DNA of 64,000 nucleotides from Actinacidiphila epipremni (lineage in GTDB: Bacteria; Actinomycetota; Actinomycetes; Streptomycetales; Streptomycetaceae), in contig NZ_JAATEJ010000002.1 of the NCBI RefSeq assembly GCF_012034175.1, positions 372,001 to 436,000 on the forward strand. Direction: 5' to 3'. The translations under genes were made by a program, and so were the position numbers. A model generated the notes under the pieces. It made no database searches and was not told the origin of the DNA. It worked only from the letters and a program-made list of their open reading frames with translations. This document shows, in pieces, positions 8,853 to 18,193 of the stretch; position 1 is the first letter of the stretch, and each line of letters starts with the position of its first letter.

Positions 8853-9302
8853 CTAGGCGGGCTCCCCCGTCGGCTCGCCCGCGGGCGGCGGCGGGGCCGC
8901 GGGGCCGGGCTCGTCCTCGGGCGCGTAGAGCACCAGCGTGCCCACCAGCAGCCCCAGGACGACCATCAGCGCGGCAAACGCCCACCAGCCGACGAGGCCC
9001 ACCACGACCGCGCCAAGGACGCCGTGGACAACCGCGCAGACGATGAGCACGATCCGGCCGAACCGCCCCACCATCTCCTGGCGGTGGGCGATCCTCGCCA
9101 CGAGCCATGCGCACAGCAGCAGATAGAGCGCGAAGACGCCGCCAGCGACCCACGAGCCGACGGCCATCGCGTCCGGATCAAGTCCGGCGACCGACATGTT
9201 CTGATGGTGCACGGCCAGGCCGAGTATCCAGTTGACGAAGGCGATCGCGATGGCTTCGAGCACCAGGACCACGGCCGCCGCTATGGCTGTCCCTCTGCGC
9301 AC
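8853..9302 (-). CDS. Four-span integral membrane protein
   Basis: A 149-residue protein with four predicted membrane helices (about residues 7-28, 48-70, 82-104 and 106-125) and a Pro/Glu-rich C-terminal tail (EDEPGPAAPPPP). There are no catalytic motifs. It is divergent from accA and convergent with maf, a placement conserved in streptomycetes. Function unknown. Confidence 0.7.
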   Translation of the reverse strand: MRRGTAIAAAVVLVLEAIAIAFVNWILGLAVHHQNMSVAGLDPDAMAVGSWVAGGVFALYLLLCAWLVARIAHRQEMVGRFGRIVLIVCAVVHGVLGAVVVGLVGWWAFAALMVVLGLLVGTLVLYAPEDEPGPAAPPPPAGEPTGEPA

Positions 9303-9755
9303 GCCGTCCCCCTCCGCCCGCGACCCGTTCCGACGCGTCGCAGGCTACTCACGGGTAAGACAGGCGGCAAGGGTTGGCGCAAAGCCGGGCCAGGCCGGCA
9401 GCAAGTCCCGCGTAAAGAGCGCCGTGAAGCCGTCCGCAAAGCGCGCCAAAAGCCGCGACACGCCCGCGCCGGATCACTCGCCCGGACGGCCCCGGCGGCA
9501 AACTTTGCGCACACTATTCGTGGGGTTCCCACAAAAGAACGTCAACTCCGTGCACGGACTTCGAGCGAGATGTCGTCCACGGCCGGTAGTGCGGGACATC
9601 GGCGGGAGCGGGGCCGTACCGTGGACTGAGCAGGCGTTCACGGGGGCCGGTGGCCAAGGGGTCACACTCCGTGTGGGCAAGCTCACGTGCAGGGGTGCCT
9701 CGGCATCGAGTGTGGCCAGTACCTAAACTCGGCTTGTTTCATGGAGGGAGCCATC
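9303..9755. other. Gene-free divergent spacer upstream of accA
   Basis: A 453-nt region between the divergent starts of the membrane protein and accA. It contains a short hairpin CACAC-TCC-GTGTG at 9663-9675 and a purine-rich stretch around 9370-9460 that translates as a Lys/Arg/Ala-rich peptide in one frame but has no supported start. GGAGGGAG at 9743-9750 is the accA ribosome site. The accA promoter should be here, but no clear -35/-10 pair stands out. Confidence 0.5.
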
Positions 9756-11513
9756 GTGCGCAAGGTGCTCATCGCCAACCGCGGTGAAATCGCAGTACGG
9801 GTCGCCCGTGCCTGCCGGGACGCGGGGATCGCCAGCGTAGCCGTCTACGCCGACCCCGACCGGGACGCGCTGCATGTCCGGGCGGCCGACGAGGCGTACG
9901 CACTGGGCGGCGACACACCGGCCACCAGCTACTTGGACATCGCGAAGGTGCTCGCGGCGGCGGCGGAGGCCGGTGCCGACGCGGTGCACCCCGGCTACGG
10001 CTTCCTGTCGGAGAACGCCGAGTTCGCGCAGGCCGTGCTGGACGCCGGGCTGAACTGGATCGGCCCGCCGCCGCAGGCGATCCGGGACCTCGGCGACAAG
10101 GTCGCCGCCCGGCACATCGCCCAGCGGGCCGGCGCCCCGCTCGTGGCCGGCACGCCCGACCCGGTGTCCGGCGCGGAGGAGGTCGTGGCCTTCGCGAAGG
10201 AGCACGGCCTGCCGATCGCCATCAAGGCCGCCTTCGGCGGCGGCGGGCGCGGCCTGAAGGTGGCCCGCACGCTGGAGGAGGTCCCGGAGCTGTACGACTC
10301 CGCGGTGCGCGAGGCGGTCGCCGCCTTCGGCCGCGGCGAGTGCTTCGTGGAGCGCTACCTGGACCGGCCGCGGCATGTGGAGACGCAGTGCCTGGCCGAC
10401 AAGCACGGCAACGTCGTGGTGGTCTCCACGCGTGACTGCTCGCTCCAGCGCCGCCATCAGAAGCTGGTCGAGGAGGCCCCGGCCCCGTATCTGAGCCAGG
10501 AGCAGAACGCGCAGCTGTACGCCGCGTCCAAGGCGATCCTCCGCGAGGCGGGCTACGAGGGCGCGGGCACCTGCGAGTTCCTGGTCGGGCAGGACGGCAC
10601 GATCTCCTTCCTTGAGGTCAACACCCGCCTCCAGGTGGAGCACCCGGTCACCGAGGAGGTCTCGGGCATCGACCTGGTGCGCGAGATGTTCCGGATCGCC
10701 GACGGCGAGGAGCTGGGCTACGACGACCCGCCGCTGCGCGGCCACTCCTTCGAGTTCCGCATCAACGGCGAGGACCCGGGCCGCAACTTCCTGCCCGCCC
10801 CCGGCACCGTGACGCGGTTCAGCCCGCCGAGCGGCCCGGGCGTGCGGCTGGACGCGGGCGTGGAGTCCGGCAGCGTCATCGGCCCGGCGTGGGACTCGCT
10901 GCTGGCCAAGCTGGTCGTCACCGGCGCCACCCGCGAGCAGGCGCTCCAGCGGGCGTCCCGCGCGCTGGAGGAGTTCCAGGTCGAGGGCATGGCGACCGCG
11001 ATCCCGTTCCACCGCGCGGTGGTCCGCGACCCGGCGTTCGCGCCGCCGCAGGGCCCGTTCACCGTCCACACCCGGTGGATCGAGACCGAGTTCGTCAACA
11101 CGATCCCGCCGTTCACCGGTCCCGCGGTGGACGACGAGGAGGGCCCCGGCCGCGAGACGGTCGTCGTCGAGGTCGGCGGCAAGCGCCTGGAGGTGTCGCT
11201 GCCCGCGTCGCTGGGCATGACGCTGGCCCGTACGGGGCTGGCCGCGGGCGCCAAGCCCAAGCGGCGCGCCACGACCCGGGCGACCGCGGCGGTCTCCGGC
11301 GACTCGCTGTCCTCGCCCATGCAGGGCACCATCGTCAAGGTCGCGGTGGAGGAGGGCCAGCAGGTCAGCGAGGGCGATCTGATCGTCGTCCTGGAGGCGA
11401 TGAAGATGGAGCAGCCGCTCAACGCGCACCGCTCCGGCACCGTCATCGGCCTGAAGGCGGACGTCGGCGCCTCGGTGTCCTCCGGCGCGGTGATCTGCGA
11501 GATCAAGGACTGA
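9756..11513 (+). CDS. accA2: Acyl-CoA carboxylase alpha subunit, biotin carboxylase plus carrier
   Basis: Biotinylated alpha chain of 585 residues that carboxylates its own biotin with ATP and bicarbonate. The N-terminal biotin carboxylase starts [20 protein letters not shown], has the ATP-grasp glycine loop [10 protein letters not shown] and the catalytic [17 protein letters not shown] linker leads to the C-terminal carrier domain with the biotin-acceptor Lys in EAMKMEQPL. The GTG start at 9756 follows GGAGGGAG. It should serve PccB and other beta subunits. A strong hairpin terminator lies 30 nt after the stop. Confidence 0.93.
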   Translation: MRKVLIANRGEIAVRVARACRDAGIASVAVYADPDRDALHVRAADEAYALGGDTPATSYLDIAKVLAAAAEAGADAVHPGYGFLSENAEFAQAVLDAGLNWIGPPPQAIRDLGDKVAARHIAQRAGAPLVAGTPDPVSGAEEVVAFAKEHGLPIAIKAAFGGGGRGLKVARTLEEVPELYDSAVREAVAAFGRGECFVERYLDRPRHVETQCLADKHGNVVVVSTRDCSLQRRHQKLVEEAPAPYLSQEQNAQLYAASKAILREAGYEGAGTCEFLVGQDGTISFLEVNTRLQVEHPVTEEVSGIDLVREMFRIADGEELGYDDPPLRGHSFEFRINGEDPGRNFLPAPGTVTRFSPPSGPGVRLDAGVESGSVIGPAWDSLLAKLVVTGATREQALQRASRALEEFQVEGMATAIPFHRAVVRDPAFAPPQGPFTVHTRWIETEFVNTIPPFTGPAVDDEEGPGRETVVVEVGGKRLEVSLPASLGMTLARTGLAAGAKPKRRATTRATAAVSGDSLSSPMQGTIVKVAVEEGQQVSEGDLIVVLEAMKMEQPLNAHRSGTVIGLKADVGASVSSGAVICEIKD

Positions 11514-11542
11514 ACCGCCGGGCACAGAGCCCGTCGTACGGT

Positions 11543-11589
11543 ACGCGCGCGGCGCGGCATCCCCTCTCCGGGAGCCGCGCCGCGCGCGT
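11543..11589. terminator. Hairpin terminator between accA and convergent MFS gene
   Basis: A perfect 16-bp stem, ACGCGCGCGGCGCGGC at 11543-11558 with its complement at 11574-11589 and a 15-nt loop. It sits between two convergent genes and could act in both directions. Confidence 0.75.
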
Positions 11590-11612
11590 GTGGACGTACC
11601 GCGGGTGTGCCG

Positions 11613-13052
11613 TCAGCCGCGCAGGGCCGCCCGGGACGGCTGCCGCAGCAGCAGGATGAGCACGAGCGACACGCCGGTCAGGACCGCGGCGAGGGTGAAC
11701 GCGGCGGCGGCGCCGTGGATGAACGGGTCGGCGTGGTGGTGTCGGGAGACCGTGCCGAAGACGGTGACGAGCACCGACAGGCCGAGCGTGCCGCCGATCT
11801 GCTGGCTGGTCTGGAGCAGCCCGGAGGCGGAGCCGGCGTCCTTGGGCTCGACACCGGACAGGATGAAGGTGTTGAGCGGCATCATCGTCCAGCCCATGCC
11901 GACGCCCATGAGGACGAGCGAGGGCAGGATGCCGCGTGCGTAACCGTCCGACGCGCTCAGCTGGGTGAGCCACAGTCCGCCCAGCAGGCTCAGGCTCGTG
12001 CCGGTCGCCGCGACCCGCTTGGCGCCGAACCGGGCGAGCAGGCGCGGGGCGAGCCGGGCGGCGAGGAAGAGCGGGCCCGCCATCGGCAGGAAGGCGAAGC
12101 CGGTCCTGAGCGGGCTGTAGCCGAGGTAGGTCTGCAGGTACTGGGTGGCGAAGTAGAAGACGCCGAACATCCCGGCGGGCAGCATCATCATGACCCCGTA
12201 CGCCAGCGCCCGGTTGCGGTCGGCGAACAACCGCAGCACCACCAGGGGGCGCTCCACCCGCGTCTCGTTGACCAGGAACGACGCCAGCAGGGCGACCGCG
12301 ACGCCGAAGGTGGCCAGCGCCCGGGCGTCGGTCCAGCTGCTCTCGGCCACCCGGATGAAGGCGTAGACCAGCGAGGCCATGCCGAGGGTGCCGGTGAGCG
12401 CGCCGGCGACGTCGAAGCGACCGCCGCGGTGCCGCTGGGTCTCGTTGATGAAGCGCGGCGCGAGCAGCACGATCGCCACGCCGACCGGGATGTTGACGAA
12501 GAACACCCAGCGCCATGAGCCCCAGTCGGTGAGCATGCCGCCGACGGTCAGGCCGACCGCGGAGCCGGCGCCGGAGATCGCCGAGAAGACGCTGAGCGCG
12601 CGGTTGCGCTCGGCGCCCTCCCGGAAGGAGGTGGCGATCAGGGCGAGCGTGCTGGGCGCGGCGAGGGCGGCTGCGGCGCCCTGGAAGCCGCGGGCGACCA
12701 GCAGCGTGGTGGAGTCGTTGGCGACGCCGCCGGCTATCGAGGCCAGCGTGAAGGCGGTCACGCCCCACACCAGCGCGGTCCGCCGCCCGATGAGGTCGCC
12801 GATGCGGCTGCCGAGCAGCAGCAGGCCGCCGAAGGCCAGCGTGTAGACGTTGAGCACCCAGGACATGCCGGTGGCCGAGAAGCCGAGGTGGGTGCCGATG
12901 CCCGGCAGGGCGACGTTCACCACGGTGGCGTCGAGCAGCAGCATCAGCTGGGTTCCGACGATGGCGGCGAGGGCGAAGAATGAGTGCAGGCGGGAGGGTG
13001 CCGGCGGCTTGTCCGTCGCCGGGGTCTGGTCGCGCAGGACGTGCGTGGACAT
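11613..13052 (-). CDS. MFS drug-efflux transporter, DHA2 type
   Basis: Proton-coupled multidrug exporter of 479 residues with about 14 membrane helices, typical of the DHA2 (EmrB/QacA) branch. Visible motifs are LDATVVNVALPGI in helix 1 (motif D1), GSRIGDLIGRR after helix 2 (motif A) and GAGSAVGLTVGG (motif C region). It is divergent from a TetR regulator, and two identical inverted repeats lie between them, the usual layout of a substrate-induced efflux pump. The substrate is not predictable. Confidence 0.88.
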   Translation of the reverse strand: MSTHVLRDQTPATDKPPAPSRLHSFFALAAIVGTQLMLLLDATVVNVALPGIGTHLGFSATGMSWVLNVYTLAFGGLLLLGSRIGDLIGRRTALVWGVTAFTLASIAGGVANDSTTLLVARGFQGAAAALAAPSTLALIATSFREGAERNRALSVFSAISGAGSAVGLTVGGMLTDWGSWRWVFFVNIPVGVAIVLLAPRFINETQRHRGGRFDVAGALTGTLGMASLVYAFIRVAESSWTDARALATFGVAVALLASFLVNETRVERPLVVLRLFADRNRALAYGVMMMLPAGMFGVFYFATQYLQTYLGYSPLRTGFAFLPMAGPLFLAARLAPRLLARFGAKRVAATGTSLSLLGGLWLTQLSASDGYARGILPSLVLMGVGMGWTMMPLNTFILSGVEPKDAGSASGLLQTSQQIGGTLGLSVLVTVFGTVSRHHHADPFIHGAAAAFTLAAVLTGVSLVLILLLRQPSRAALRG

Positions 13053-13084
13053 GACTGGTCAAGCCTCCAGCGGAGAGGTACAAA

Positions 13085-13123
13085 CGGAGGACGTCTCCGG
13101 AAACTATACGGAGACAACCTCCG
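13085..13123. promoter_or_regulatory. Paired TetR-type operators
   Basis: Two inverted repeats of the form CGGAG-N5-CTCCG at 13085-13099 and 13109-13123, 24 bp apart from start to start. They lie between the divergent MFS and TetR start codons. The spacing places both on similar helix faces, which fits cooperative binding of two TetR dimers. Confidence 0.7.
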
Positions 13124-13180
13124 GTTCTACAATCGGTTTCGGGGAAGCGCCCCGGAACCGGCACCGGGAGGCAGGACGGC

Positions 13181-13732
13181 ATGCGGGCAGACGCGCAGCG
13201 CAACTACGACCGGCTGCTGGAGGAGGCCAGGCAGGCGTTCATCGTGCACGGCACGGACGTCGCCCTGGAGGACATCGCCAAGCACGCCGGGGTCGGCATC
13301 GGCACGCTCTACCGGCACTTCCCCGACCGCACGGCGCTGATGAGCGCGGTCTTCGTCCGCGAGCTGGACTCGCTCACCGACCGCGCGCAGCTGCTGATGG
13401 CCGAGGAGGACCCGGCGCAGGCCCTCTTCGCCTGGCTCAAGGCGGTGGCCGTGCACTCCGGCGCGTACCGCGGCATGTCCGCGCAGATCATGGCGGCGGG
13501 CGACGGCGAGATGCTCCAGTGCAAGACCCGCCTCCACCAGGCGGGCGGCGCGCTCCTGACCCGCGCGAAGGAGTCCGGCGCGATCCGCCCCGACGCCGGC
13601 ATGGGCGACCTGCTCAAACTCACCTCGGCCCTCGTCCTGGCGGCCGAGAAGAACCCCGAGGACCGCGACACCTTCGACCGCCTCTGGAACCTCGCGATCA
13701 ACGGCATCCTGACCCCGGCGAGGGGGGCCTAG
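13181..13732 (+). CDS. TetR-family transcriptional regulator
   Basis: A 183-residue repressor with an N-terminal TetR helix-turn-helix (AFIVHGTDVALEDIAKHAGV, then GTLYRHFPDRTALMSAVF) and an all-helical ligand domain. It is divergent from the MFS exporter with paired operators in between, so it probably represses the exporter and itself until a ligand binds. Its stop overlaps the stop of the convergent DeoR gene. Confidence 0.9.
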   Translation: MRADAQRNYDRLLEEARQAFIVHGTDVALEDIAKHAGVGIGTLYRHFPDRTALMSAVFVRELDSLTDRAQLLMAEEDPAQALFAWLKAVAVHSGAYRGMSAQIMAAGDGEMLQCKTRLHQAGGALLTRAKESGAIRPDAGMGDLLKLTSALVLAAEKNPEDRDTFDRLWNLAINGILTPARGA

Positions 13733-14613
13733 TGCGGGCGCAGGTCCGCCAGGCGTGGCACGGTCGGCGGCCGAAGCGGATGTGAGCGGCGAGGCGCGGG
13801 AAGCTCCCGCGGGGGCCCCGCGTCGGGGCAGGCGGCCGGGGCGACGGCGAGTTGTACCCCCCTGTCGGCGAGAGCCTGGAGCTCCGTCGCCGCGCGCTCC
13901 TCGCCGGCCGGCGGCTCATCGGTGACCAGATGCGTGATGACATCCGTCGGCACCGTCTGGAACATCGTGTCGGAGCCCAGCTTCGTGTGGTCGGCCAGCA
14001 CCACGACCTCCGCCGCGGCCTGCACGAGCGCCCGGTCCACGCTCGCCGCGAGCATGTTGGACGTGGAGAGGCCGCGCTCCGCGGTCAGCCCCGCGCCGGA
14101 CAGGAACGCCCGGGAGACCCGCAGCCCCTGCAACGACTGCTCGGCGCCACTGCCGACCAGGCCGTAGTTGGAGCCGCGCAGCGTCCCGCCGGTCATGACG
14201 ACCTCGACCCGGTTGGCGTGCGCGAGCGCCTGCGCGACCAGCAGCGAGTTGGTCACGACGGTGAGCCCGGGCACCCGGGCGAGCCGTCTGGCCAGCTCCT
14301 GCGTGGTCGTGCCCGCGCCGACGACGATGGCCTCGCCCTCGTCGACGAGCGTGGCCGCGAGATCGGCGATCGCCGTCTTCTCCGCGGTCGCGAGATGGGA
14401 TTTCTGCGGGAAGCCGGACTCACGCGTGAAGCCACCCGGCAGGACCGCACCGCCGTGCCTGCGGTCCAGCAGTCCTTCGGCCTCCAGCGCCCGCACGTCA
14501 CGGCGCACGGTCACTTCGGAGGTCTGGACGACGCGGGCGAGCTCGCGGAGCGACACCGCTCCGTTGGCCCGCACCATTTCCAAAATCAACTGGCGACGTT
14601 CTGCAGCGAACAC
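13729..14613 (-). CDS. DeoR-family transcriptional regulator
   Basis: A 294-residue regulator with an N-terminal DeoR winged helix-turn-helix (MFAAERRQLILEMVRANGAV, then TSEVTVRRDVRALEAEGLL) and a C-terminal sugar-phosphate sensor domain (VVGAGTTTQELARRL, MTGGTLRG, VLADHTKLG). The last 45 residues or so are a Pro/Arg-rich extension beyond the usual family length. Lying beside nucleoside-catabolism genes, it is one candidate for the regulator of the CTACGCGCGTAG palindromes in this window, but no such site precedes the gene itself, so the link is only inferred. Confidence 0.85.
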   Translation of the reverse strand: MFAAERRQLILEMVRANGAVSLRELARVVQTSEVTVRRDVRALEAEGLLDRRHGGAVLPGGFTRESGFPQKSHLATAEKTAIADLAATLVDEGEAIVVGAGTTTQELARRLARVPGLTVVTNSLLVAQALAHANRVEVVMTGGTLRGSNYGLVGSGAEQSLQGLRVSRAFLSGAGLTAERGLSTSNMLAASVDRALVQAAAEVVVLADHTKLGSDTMFQTVPTDVITHLVTDEPPAGEERAATELQALADRGVQLAVAPAACPDAGPPRELPAPRRSHPLRPPTVPRLADLRPH

Positions 14614-14739
14614 GAAACCGACAGTAACCCCACAGGTCGCTGCTTTCAGCGTTTTGCACCGGATGAGCGAAGTTGCGCGTGAAACAGACCGTGAAGTGCT
14701 AAGGGCCGACCATATGTTCGCTTACGACCGCCCGCCGCG

Positions 14740-16188
14740 TCAGTCCGTACCGCTCCCCTTGCGGTTGTGCAGCTGCCGGGCGACCTCGGCGATCGAACCC
14801 GACAGCGACGGGTAGACGGTGAAGGCGTTGGCGATCTGCTCGACCGTCAGGTTGTTGTCGACGGCGATCGAGATCGGGTGGATCAGCTCGCTCGCCCGGG
14901 GCGCGACGACCACCCCGCCGACCACGATGCCGGTGCCGGGGCGGCAGAAGATCTTCACGAAGCCGTCCCTGATGCCCTGCATCTTCGCCCGCGGGTTGCG
15001 CAGCAGCGGCAGCTTCACCAGCCGCGCGTCGATCCGGCCGCTGTCGACGTCGGCCTGCGTGTAGCCGACGGTGGCGATCTCCGGGTCGGTGAAGACGTTC
15101 GAGGAGACCGTCTTGAGGTTCAGCGGCGCGACCGCGTCGCCGAGGAAGTGGTACATCGCGATCCGGCCCTGCATCGCCGCGACGGACGCGAGCGCGAAGA
15201 TGCCGGTGACGTCGCCGGCCGCGTACACGCCCGAGGCGCTGGTGCGCGACACCTTGTCGGTCCACACATGGCCGGACTCGGTGAGCTTCACGCCCGCCTC
15301 CTCCAGGCCCATCCCCGTGGTGTTGGGGATCGCGCCGACCGCCATCAGGCAGTGCGAGCCGCTGATGACCCGGCCGTCGGTGAGGGTGGCCTCCACGCCG
15401 TCGCCGGCCCTCTTGACGGACTGGGCGCGCGAGCGGGACATCACGTTCATGCCGCGCCGCCGGAAGACGTCCTCCAGCACGGCCGCCGCGTCCGGGTCCT
15501 CGCCGGGCAGCACCCGGTCGCGCGAGGAGACCAGGGTGACCTTGGAGCCGAGCGCCTGGTACGCGCCGGCGAACTCGGCGCCGGTGACGCCGGAGCCGAC
15601 CACGATCAGCTCGCGCGGCAGCTCGTCGAGGTCGTAGACCTGCGTCCAGTTCAGGATCCGCTCGCCGTCGGGCATCGCGTCCGGCAGCTCGCGCGGCCGT
15701 GCGCCGGTCGCGATCAGCACCGCCTCGGCGGTCAGCCGCCGCTCGGTGCCGTCCGCCGCGGTGACGACGACCGTACGGGTGCCCTCCGCGGTCTGCGGGC
15801 CCTCCAGCCGGCCGCGCCCGCGCATCACGGTGGCGCCGGCGCGCGTGACGGAGGCGGTGATGTCGTGCGACTGGGCGAGCGCGAGGCGCTTGACCCGGCG
15901 GTTGACCTTGCCCAGGTCCACGCCGACGACGCGGGCGCTGCCCTCCAGGGGCGGGGTGTCGTCGGCGACGATGATGCCGAGTTCCTCGTAGGAGGAGTCG
16001 AAGGTCGTCATGACCTCGGCGGTGGCGATGAGGGTCTTGGACGGCACGCAGTCGGTGAGCACCGACGCGCCGCCCAGGCCGTCGCAGTCCACGACCGTCA
16101 CCTCCGCGCCGAGCTGGGCGGCCACCAGCGCCGCCTCGTAGCCGCCGGGTCCGCCACCGATGATCACGATCCTTGTCACGTACCCCAT
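14740..16188 (-). CDS. lpdA: LpdA-like NAD(P)H flavoprotein disulfide-reductase homolog
   Basis: FAD/NAD(P) oxidoreductase with lipoamide-dehydrogenase fold, 482 residues. The N-terminal FAD site is IVIIGGGPGGYEAA. The usual redox pair CxxxxC is broken: the segment reads GGASVLTDCVPSK, with Ser42 in place of the first Cys and only Cys47 kept. The C-terminal catalytic His is also absent (TVYPSLSG instead of HxHPTLSE). Both losses match mycobacterial LpdA (Rv3303c), a quinone reductase rather than a dihydrolipoamide dehydrogenase. Its place near deoD and the mutase is also shared with mycobacteria. Confidence 0.85.
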   Translation of the reverse strand: MGYVTRIVIIGGGPGGYEAALVAAQLGAEVTVVDCDGLGGASVLTDCVPSKTLIATAEVMTTFDSSYEELGIIVADDTPPLEGSARVVGVDLGKVNRRVKRLALAQSHDITASVTRAGATVMRGRGRLEGPQTAEGTRTVVVTAADGTERRLTAEAVLIATGARPRELPDAMPDGERILNWTQVYDLDELPRELIVVGSGVTGAEFAGAYQALGSKVTLVSSRDRVLPGEDPDAAAVLEDVFRRRGMNVMSRSRAQSVKRAGDGVEATLTDGRVISGSHCLMAVGAIPNTTGMGLEEAGVKLTESGHVWTDKVSRTSASGVYAAGDVTGIFALASVAAMQGRIAMYHFLGDAVAPLNLKTVSSNVFTDPEIATVGYTQADVDSGRIDARLVKLPLLRNPRAKMQGIRDGFVKIFCRPGTGIVVGGVVVAPRASELIHPISIAVDNNLTVEQIANAFTVYPSLSGSIAEVARQLHNRKGSGTD

Positions 16189-16307
16189 TGTCCCGCACGC
16201 GCCAAGCTGTCACCGCCGCGGGGCACGCCGCCGCGGCGGCGGTCGCCCGCACGCCCCCGAAGTGCGTCCTTACGCCGGGCCGATGCCGCTCCCGTACCCT
16301 CGTTCCC

Positions 16308-16745
16308 ATGTCGCTCTACGCCGCCTACGCCGGCAACCTCGACGCCCGGCTGATGACCCGACGCGCCCCGCACTCCCCGCTGCGGGGCACGGGCTGGCTG
16401 GACGGCTGGCGCTTCACCTTCGGCGGCGAGCAGATGGGCTGGGAGGGCGCGCTCGCGACCGTCGTCGAGGACCCGGCGAGCCAGGTCTTCGTCGGGCTCT
16501 ACGACATCGCGCCGGTGGACGAGGACTCCCTCGACCACTGGGAGGGCGTGCCGCTGGGCATCTACCGCCGGACGACGGTACGCGTCCACACCCTCGACGG
16601 GGACCTCGCGGCATGGCTGTACGTGCTCAACGACTACGAGGGCGGGCTGCCGTCCGCGCGCTACCTCGGCGAGATCGCCGACGCGGCGGAGTCGGCGGGG
16701 GCGCCACACGACTACGTGATGGAGCTGCGCAAGCGCCCCTGCTGA
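16308..16745 (+). CDS. Gamma-glutamylcyclotransferase-fold protein
   Basis: Small cytoplasmic protein of 145 residues with the cyclotransferase/AIG2-like fold: YAAYAGNLDARLM (the family's YGxN-type loop), a GWRFTFGG strand, DEDSLDHWEGVPLGIYRR with the conserved acidic residue, and a YVLNDYEGGLPSARYL segment near the C-terminus. ATG at 16308. The family includes enzymes acting on gamma-glutamyl peptides, but the substrate here is unknown. It is divergent from lpdA and precedes deoD. Confidence 0.7.
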   Translation: MSLYAAYAGNLDARLMTRRAPHSPLRGTGWLDGWRFTFGGEQMGWEGALATVVEDPASQVFVGLYDIAPVDEDSLDHWEGVPLGIYRRTTVRVHTLDGDLAAWLYVLNDYEGGLPSARYLGEIADAAESAGAPHDYVMELRKRPC

Positions 16746-16876
16746 GGGTTCTCCCCCGCGTCGCGGCGGGGCTCAGGGCGGGGTGGCGCCGGTCGCGGAG
16801 GGCCGGGGGGCCGGCGGCCGGTCGCGGGCCGATCGTCCGACGTCAGGATTTTCCCACCGGTCGATCACCGGGCCGT

Positions 16877-16888
16877 CTACGCGCGTAG
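16877..16888. promoter_or_regulatory. 12-bp palindrome CTACGCGCGTAG before deoD
   Basis: Perfect palindrome ending 24 nt before the deoD GTG. The same 12 bases precede deoC (35583-35594) and add (58009-58020). Probable operator of a nucleoside regulon. Confidence 0.7.
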
Positions 16889-16912
16889 GCGGAAACAGGT
16901 TACGCTCTGCGC

Positions 16913-17722
16913 GTGAACGCTTCCGTGAACCCCGATCCCTATGCCGCGGCCGACGCCGCCGCCGACCGTCTGCGTGCCCTGACCGGCGCCCAGACGCACG
17001 ACGTCGCCCTGGTCATGGGCTCGGGATGGGTGCCCGCCGCCGACGAACTGGGCACCGCCGACGTCGAACTGCCGATCACCGACCTGCCCGGCTTCCCCGC
17101 CCCCGCGGTGGCCGGCCACGCGGGCCGGCTGCGCTCCGTCCGGATCGGAAGCGTCCGCGCGCTGGTCTTCCTGGGCCGCACGCATCTGTACGAGGGCCGC
17201 GGGGTCGGCAGCGTCGTGCACGGGGTGCGGACCGCGGTCGCCGCGGGCTGCAAGACGATCGTGCTCACCAACGGCTGCGGGGGGCTGCGCCCCGGCTACC
17301 GGCCCGGGCAGCCGGTGCTCATCGCCGACCACATCAACATGACGGCGGTCTCGCCGATCGTCGGGGCGAACTTCGTCGACCTCACGGACCTCTACTCGCC
17401 GCGGCTGCGGGCGCTCTCGCGCGAGATAGATCCCACGCTCGACGAGGGCGTGTACGTGCAGCTGCCCGGGCCGCACTACGAGACTCCGGCGGAGATCGGC
17501 ATGGTCCGGGCGATCGGGGGCGACCTGGTGGGGATGTCCACCGCGCTGGAGGCGATCGCTGCGCGCGAGGCGGGGGCGGAGGTGCTCGGCATCTCCCTGG
17601 TCACGAACCTTGCCGCCGGGATGACGGGTGAGCCCCTCAACCACGAGGAGGTCCTGGCCGCGGGCCGGGAATCCGCCACCCGCATGGGCACGCTCCTCGC
17701 CGACCTCCTCGCCCGCCTATGA
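16913..17722 (+). CDS. deoD: Purine nucleoside phosphorylase
   Basis: Cleaves purine (deoxy)ribonucleosides with phosphate to base plus (deoxy)ribose 1-phosphate. The 269-residue protein has the trimeric PNP pattern: phosphate loop [18 protein letters not shown], and [19 protein letters not shown] with GMSTALEAI for nucleoside binding. GTG start at 16913. The operator-like palindrome just upstream suggests induction together with deoC and add. The downstream mutase can use its sugar-phosphate product. Confidence 0.9.
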   Translation: MNASVNPDPYAAADAAADRLRALTGAQTHDVALVMGSGWVPAADELGTADVELPITDLPGFPAPAVAGHAGRLRSVRIGSVRALVFLGRTHLYEGRGVGSVVHGVRTAVAAGCKTIVLTNGCGGLRPGYRPGQPVLIADHINMTAVSPIVGANFVDLTDLYSPRLRALSREIDPTLDEGVYVQLPGPHYETPAEIGMVRAIGGDLVGMSTALEAIAAREAGAEVLGISLVTNLAAGMTGEPLNHEEVLAAGRESATRMGTLLADLLARL

Positions 17723-17819
17723 GCTCCGCTCGGGTTAGCCGCCGATTGCGCCAGGAGCTGCCAGATCCTGTGACGCCGCGACCCCCCGCCGGTGGCCGGT
17801 TGCCCGCGCCGTTCCCCGC

Positions 17820-18070
17820 GCCCCTACGCTCCGGGCTGCCCCTTGAGGTGGCGTCGCGATCTCCGGCCGGTGGTGGGCTGGTCGCGCAGTTCCCCGCGCC
17901 CCTGAAAATGCTTGCCCTCACGCGCAGATGCAAGCGCCTGCCGGTCGGCCCGGCGAGCATGCTTCTGCCGCGCAGGGCAACAAACCAGGGGCGCGGGGAA
18001 CTGCGCGACCAGCCACGCACGGCGAGAAGATCGCAACGTAACGGCAAGGGGCAGCCCGGAGCGTAGGGGC
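17820..18070. repeat. Nested inverted repeat, 251 bp
   Basis: Outer arms of 26 nt (17820-17845 and 18045-18070) and inner arms of 27 nt (17878-17904 and 17986-18012) are each perfectly complementary; the segment between them is partly complementary, and the loop is 81 nt. The inner arm contains GCGCAGTTCCCCGCGCCCCT, a sequence I recognise as widely dispersed between genes in streptomycetes. A single RNA or DNA strand could fold into a hairpin of about 85 bp. Confidence 0.8.
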
Positions 18071-18082
18071 TGCGTGGGGGTA

Positions 18083-18104
18083 CCCCCAGGCGAAGCGCTG
18101 GGGG
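18083..18104. terminator. CCCCCAG/CTGGGGG hairpin
   Basis: A 7-bp stem CCCCCAG (18083-18089) and CTGGGGG (18098-18104) with an 8-nt loop GCGAAGCG, of a type common in streptomycete intergenic DNA. It may be a terminator for deoD or an RNA-stabilising element. Confidence 0.45.
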
Positions 18105-18193
18105 AGAACGGAGCGGCAAGCCCGCCCGGCGGGCGGTCGCGGCGCAGCAGCATGGGGCAGGGCGGGGCGTAGACGGAGAGAGGGAGTGGTGTG

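Larger units (their letters stand above)
17723..18193. other. Gene-free region filled by nested inverted repeat
   Basis: A 471-nt spacer between deoD and the mutase. It contains the long nested inverted repeat at 17820-18070 and the hairpin at 18083-18104, with AGGGAG at 18181-18186 as the ribosome site of the mutase. I see no gene. Confidence 0.7.

Noticed and set aside
8847..8856. Palindrome CTAGCGCTAG as a regulatory site
   Set aside because: It is formed by the two convergent TAG stop codons of maf and the membrane protein and is probably a chance consequence.
9232..9726. Frame with a Lys/Arg/Ala/Pro-rich stretch resembling a histone-H1-like tail
   Set aside because: No ribosome site, antisense to a membrane-protein gene in its first part, and the basic stretch follows from local base composition.
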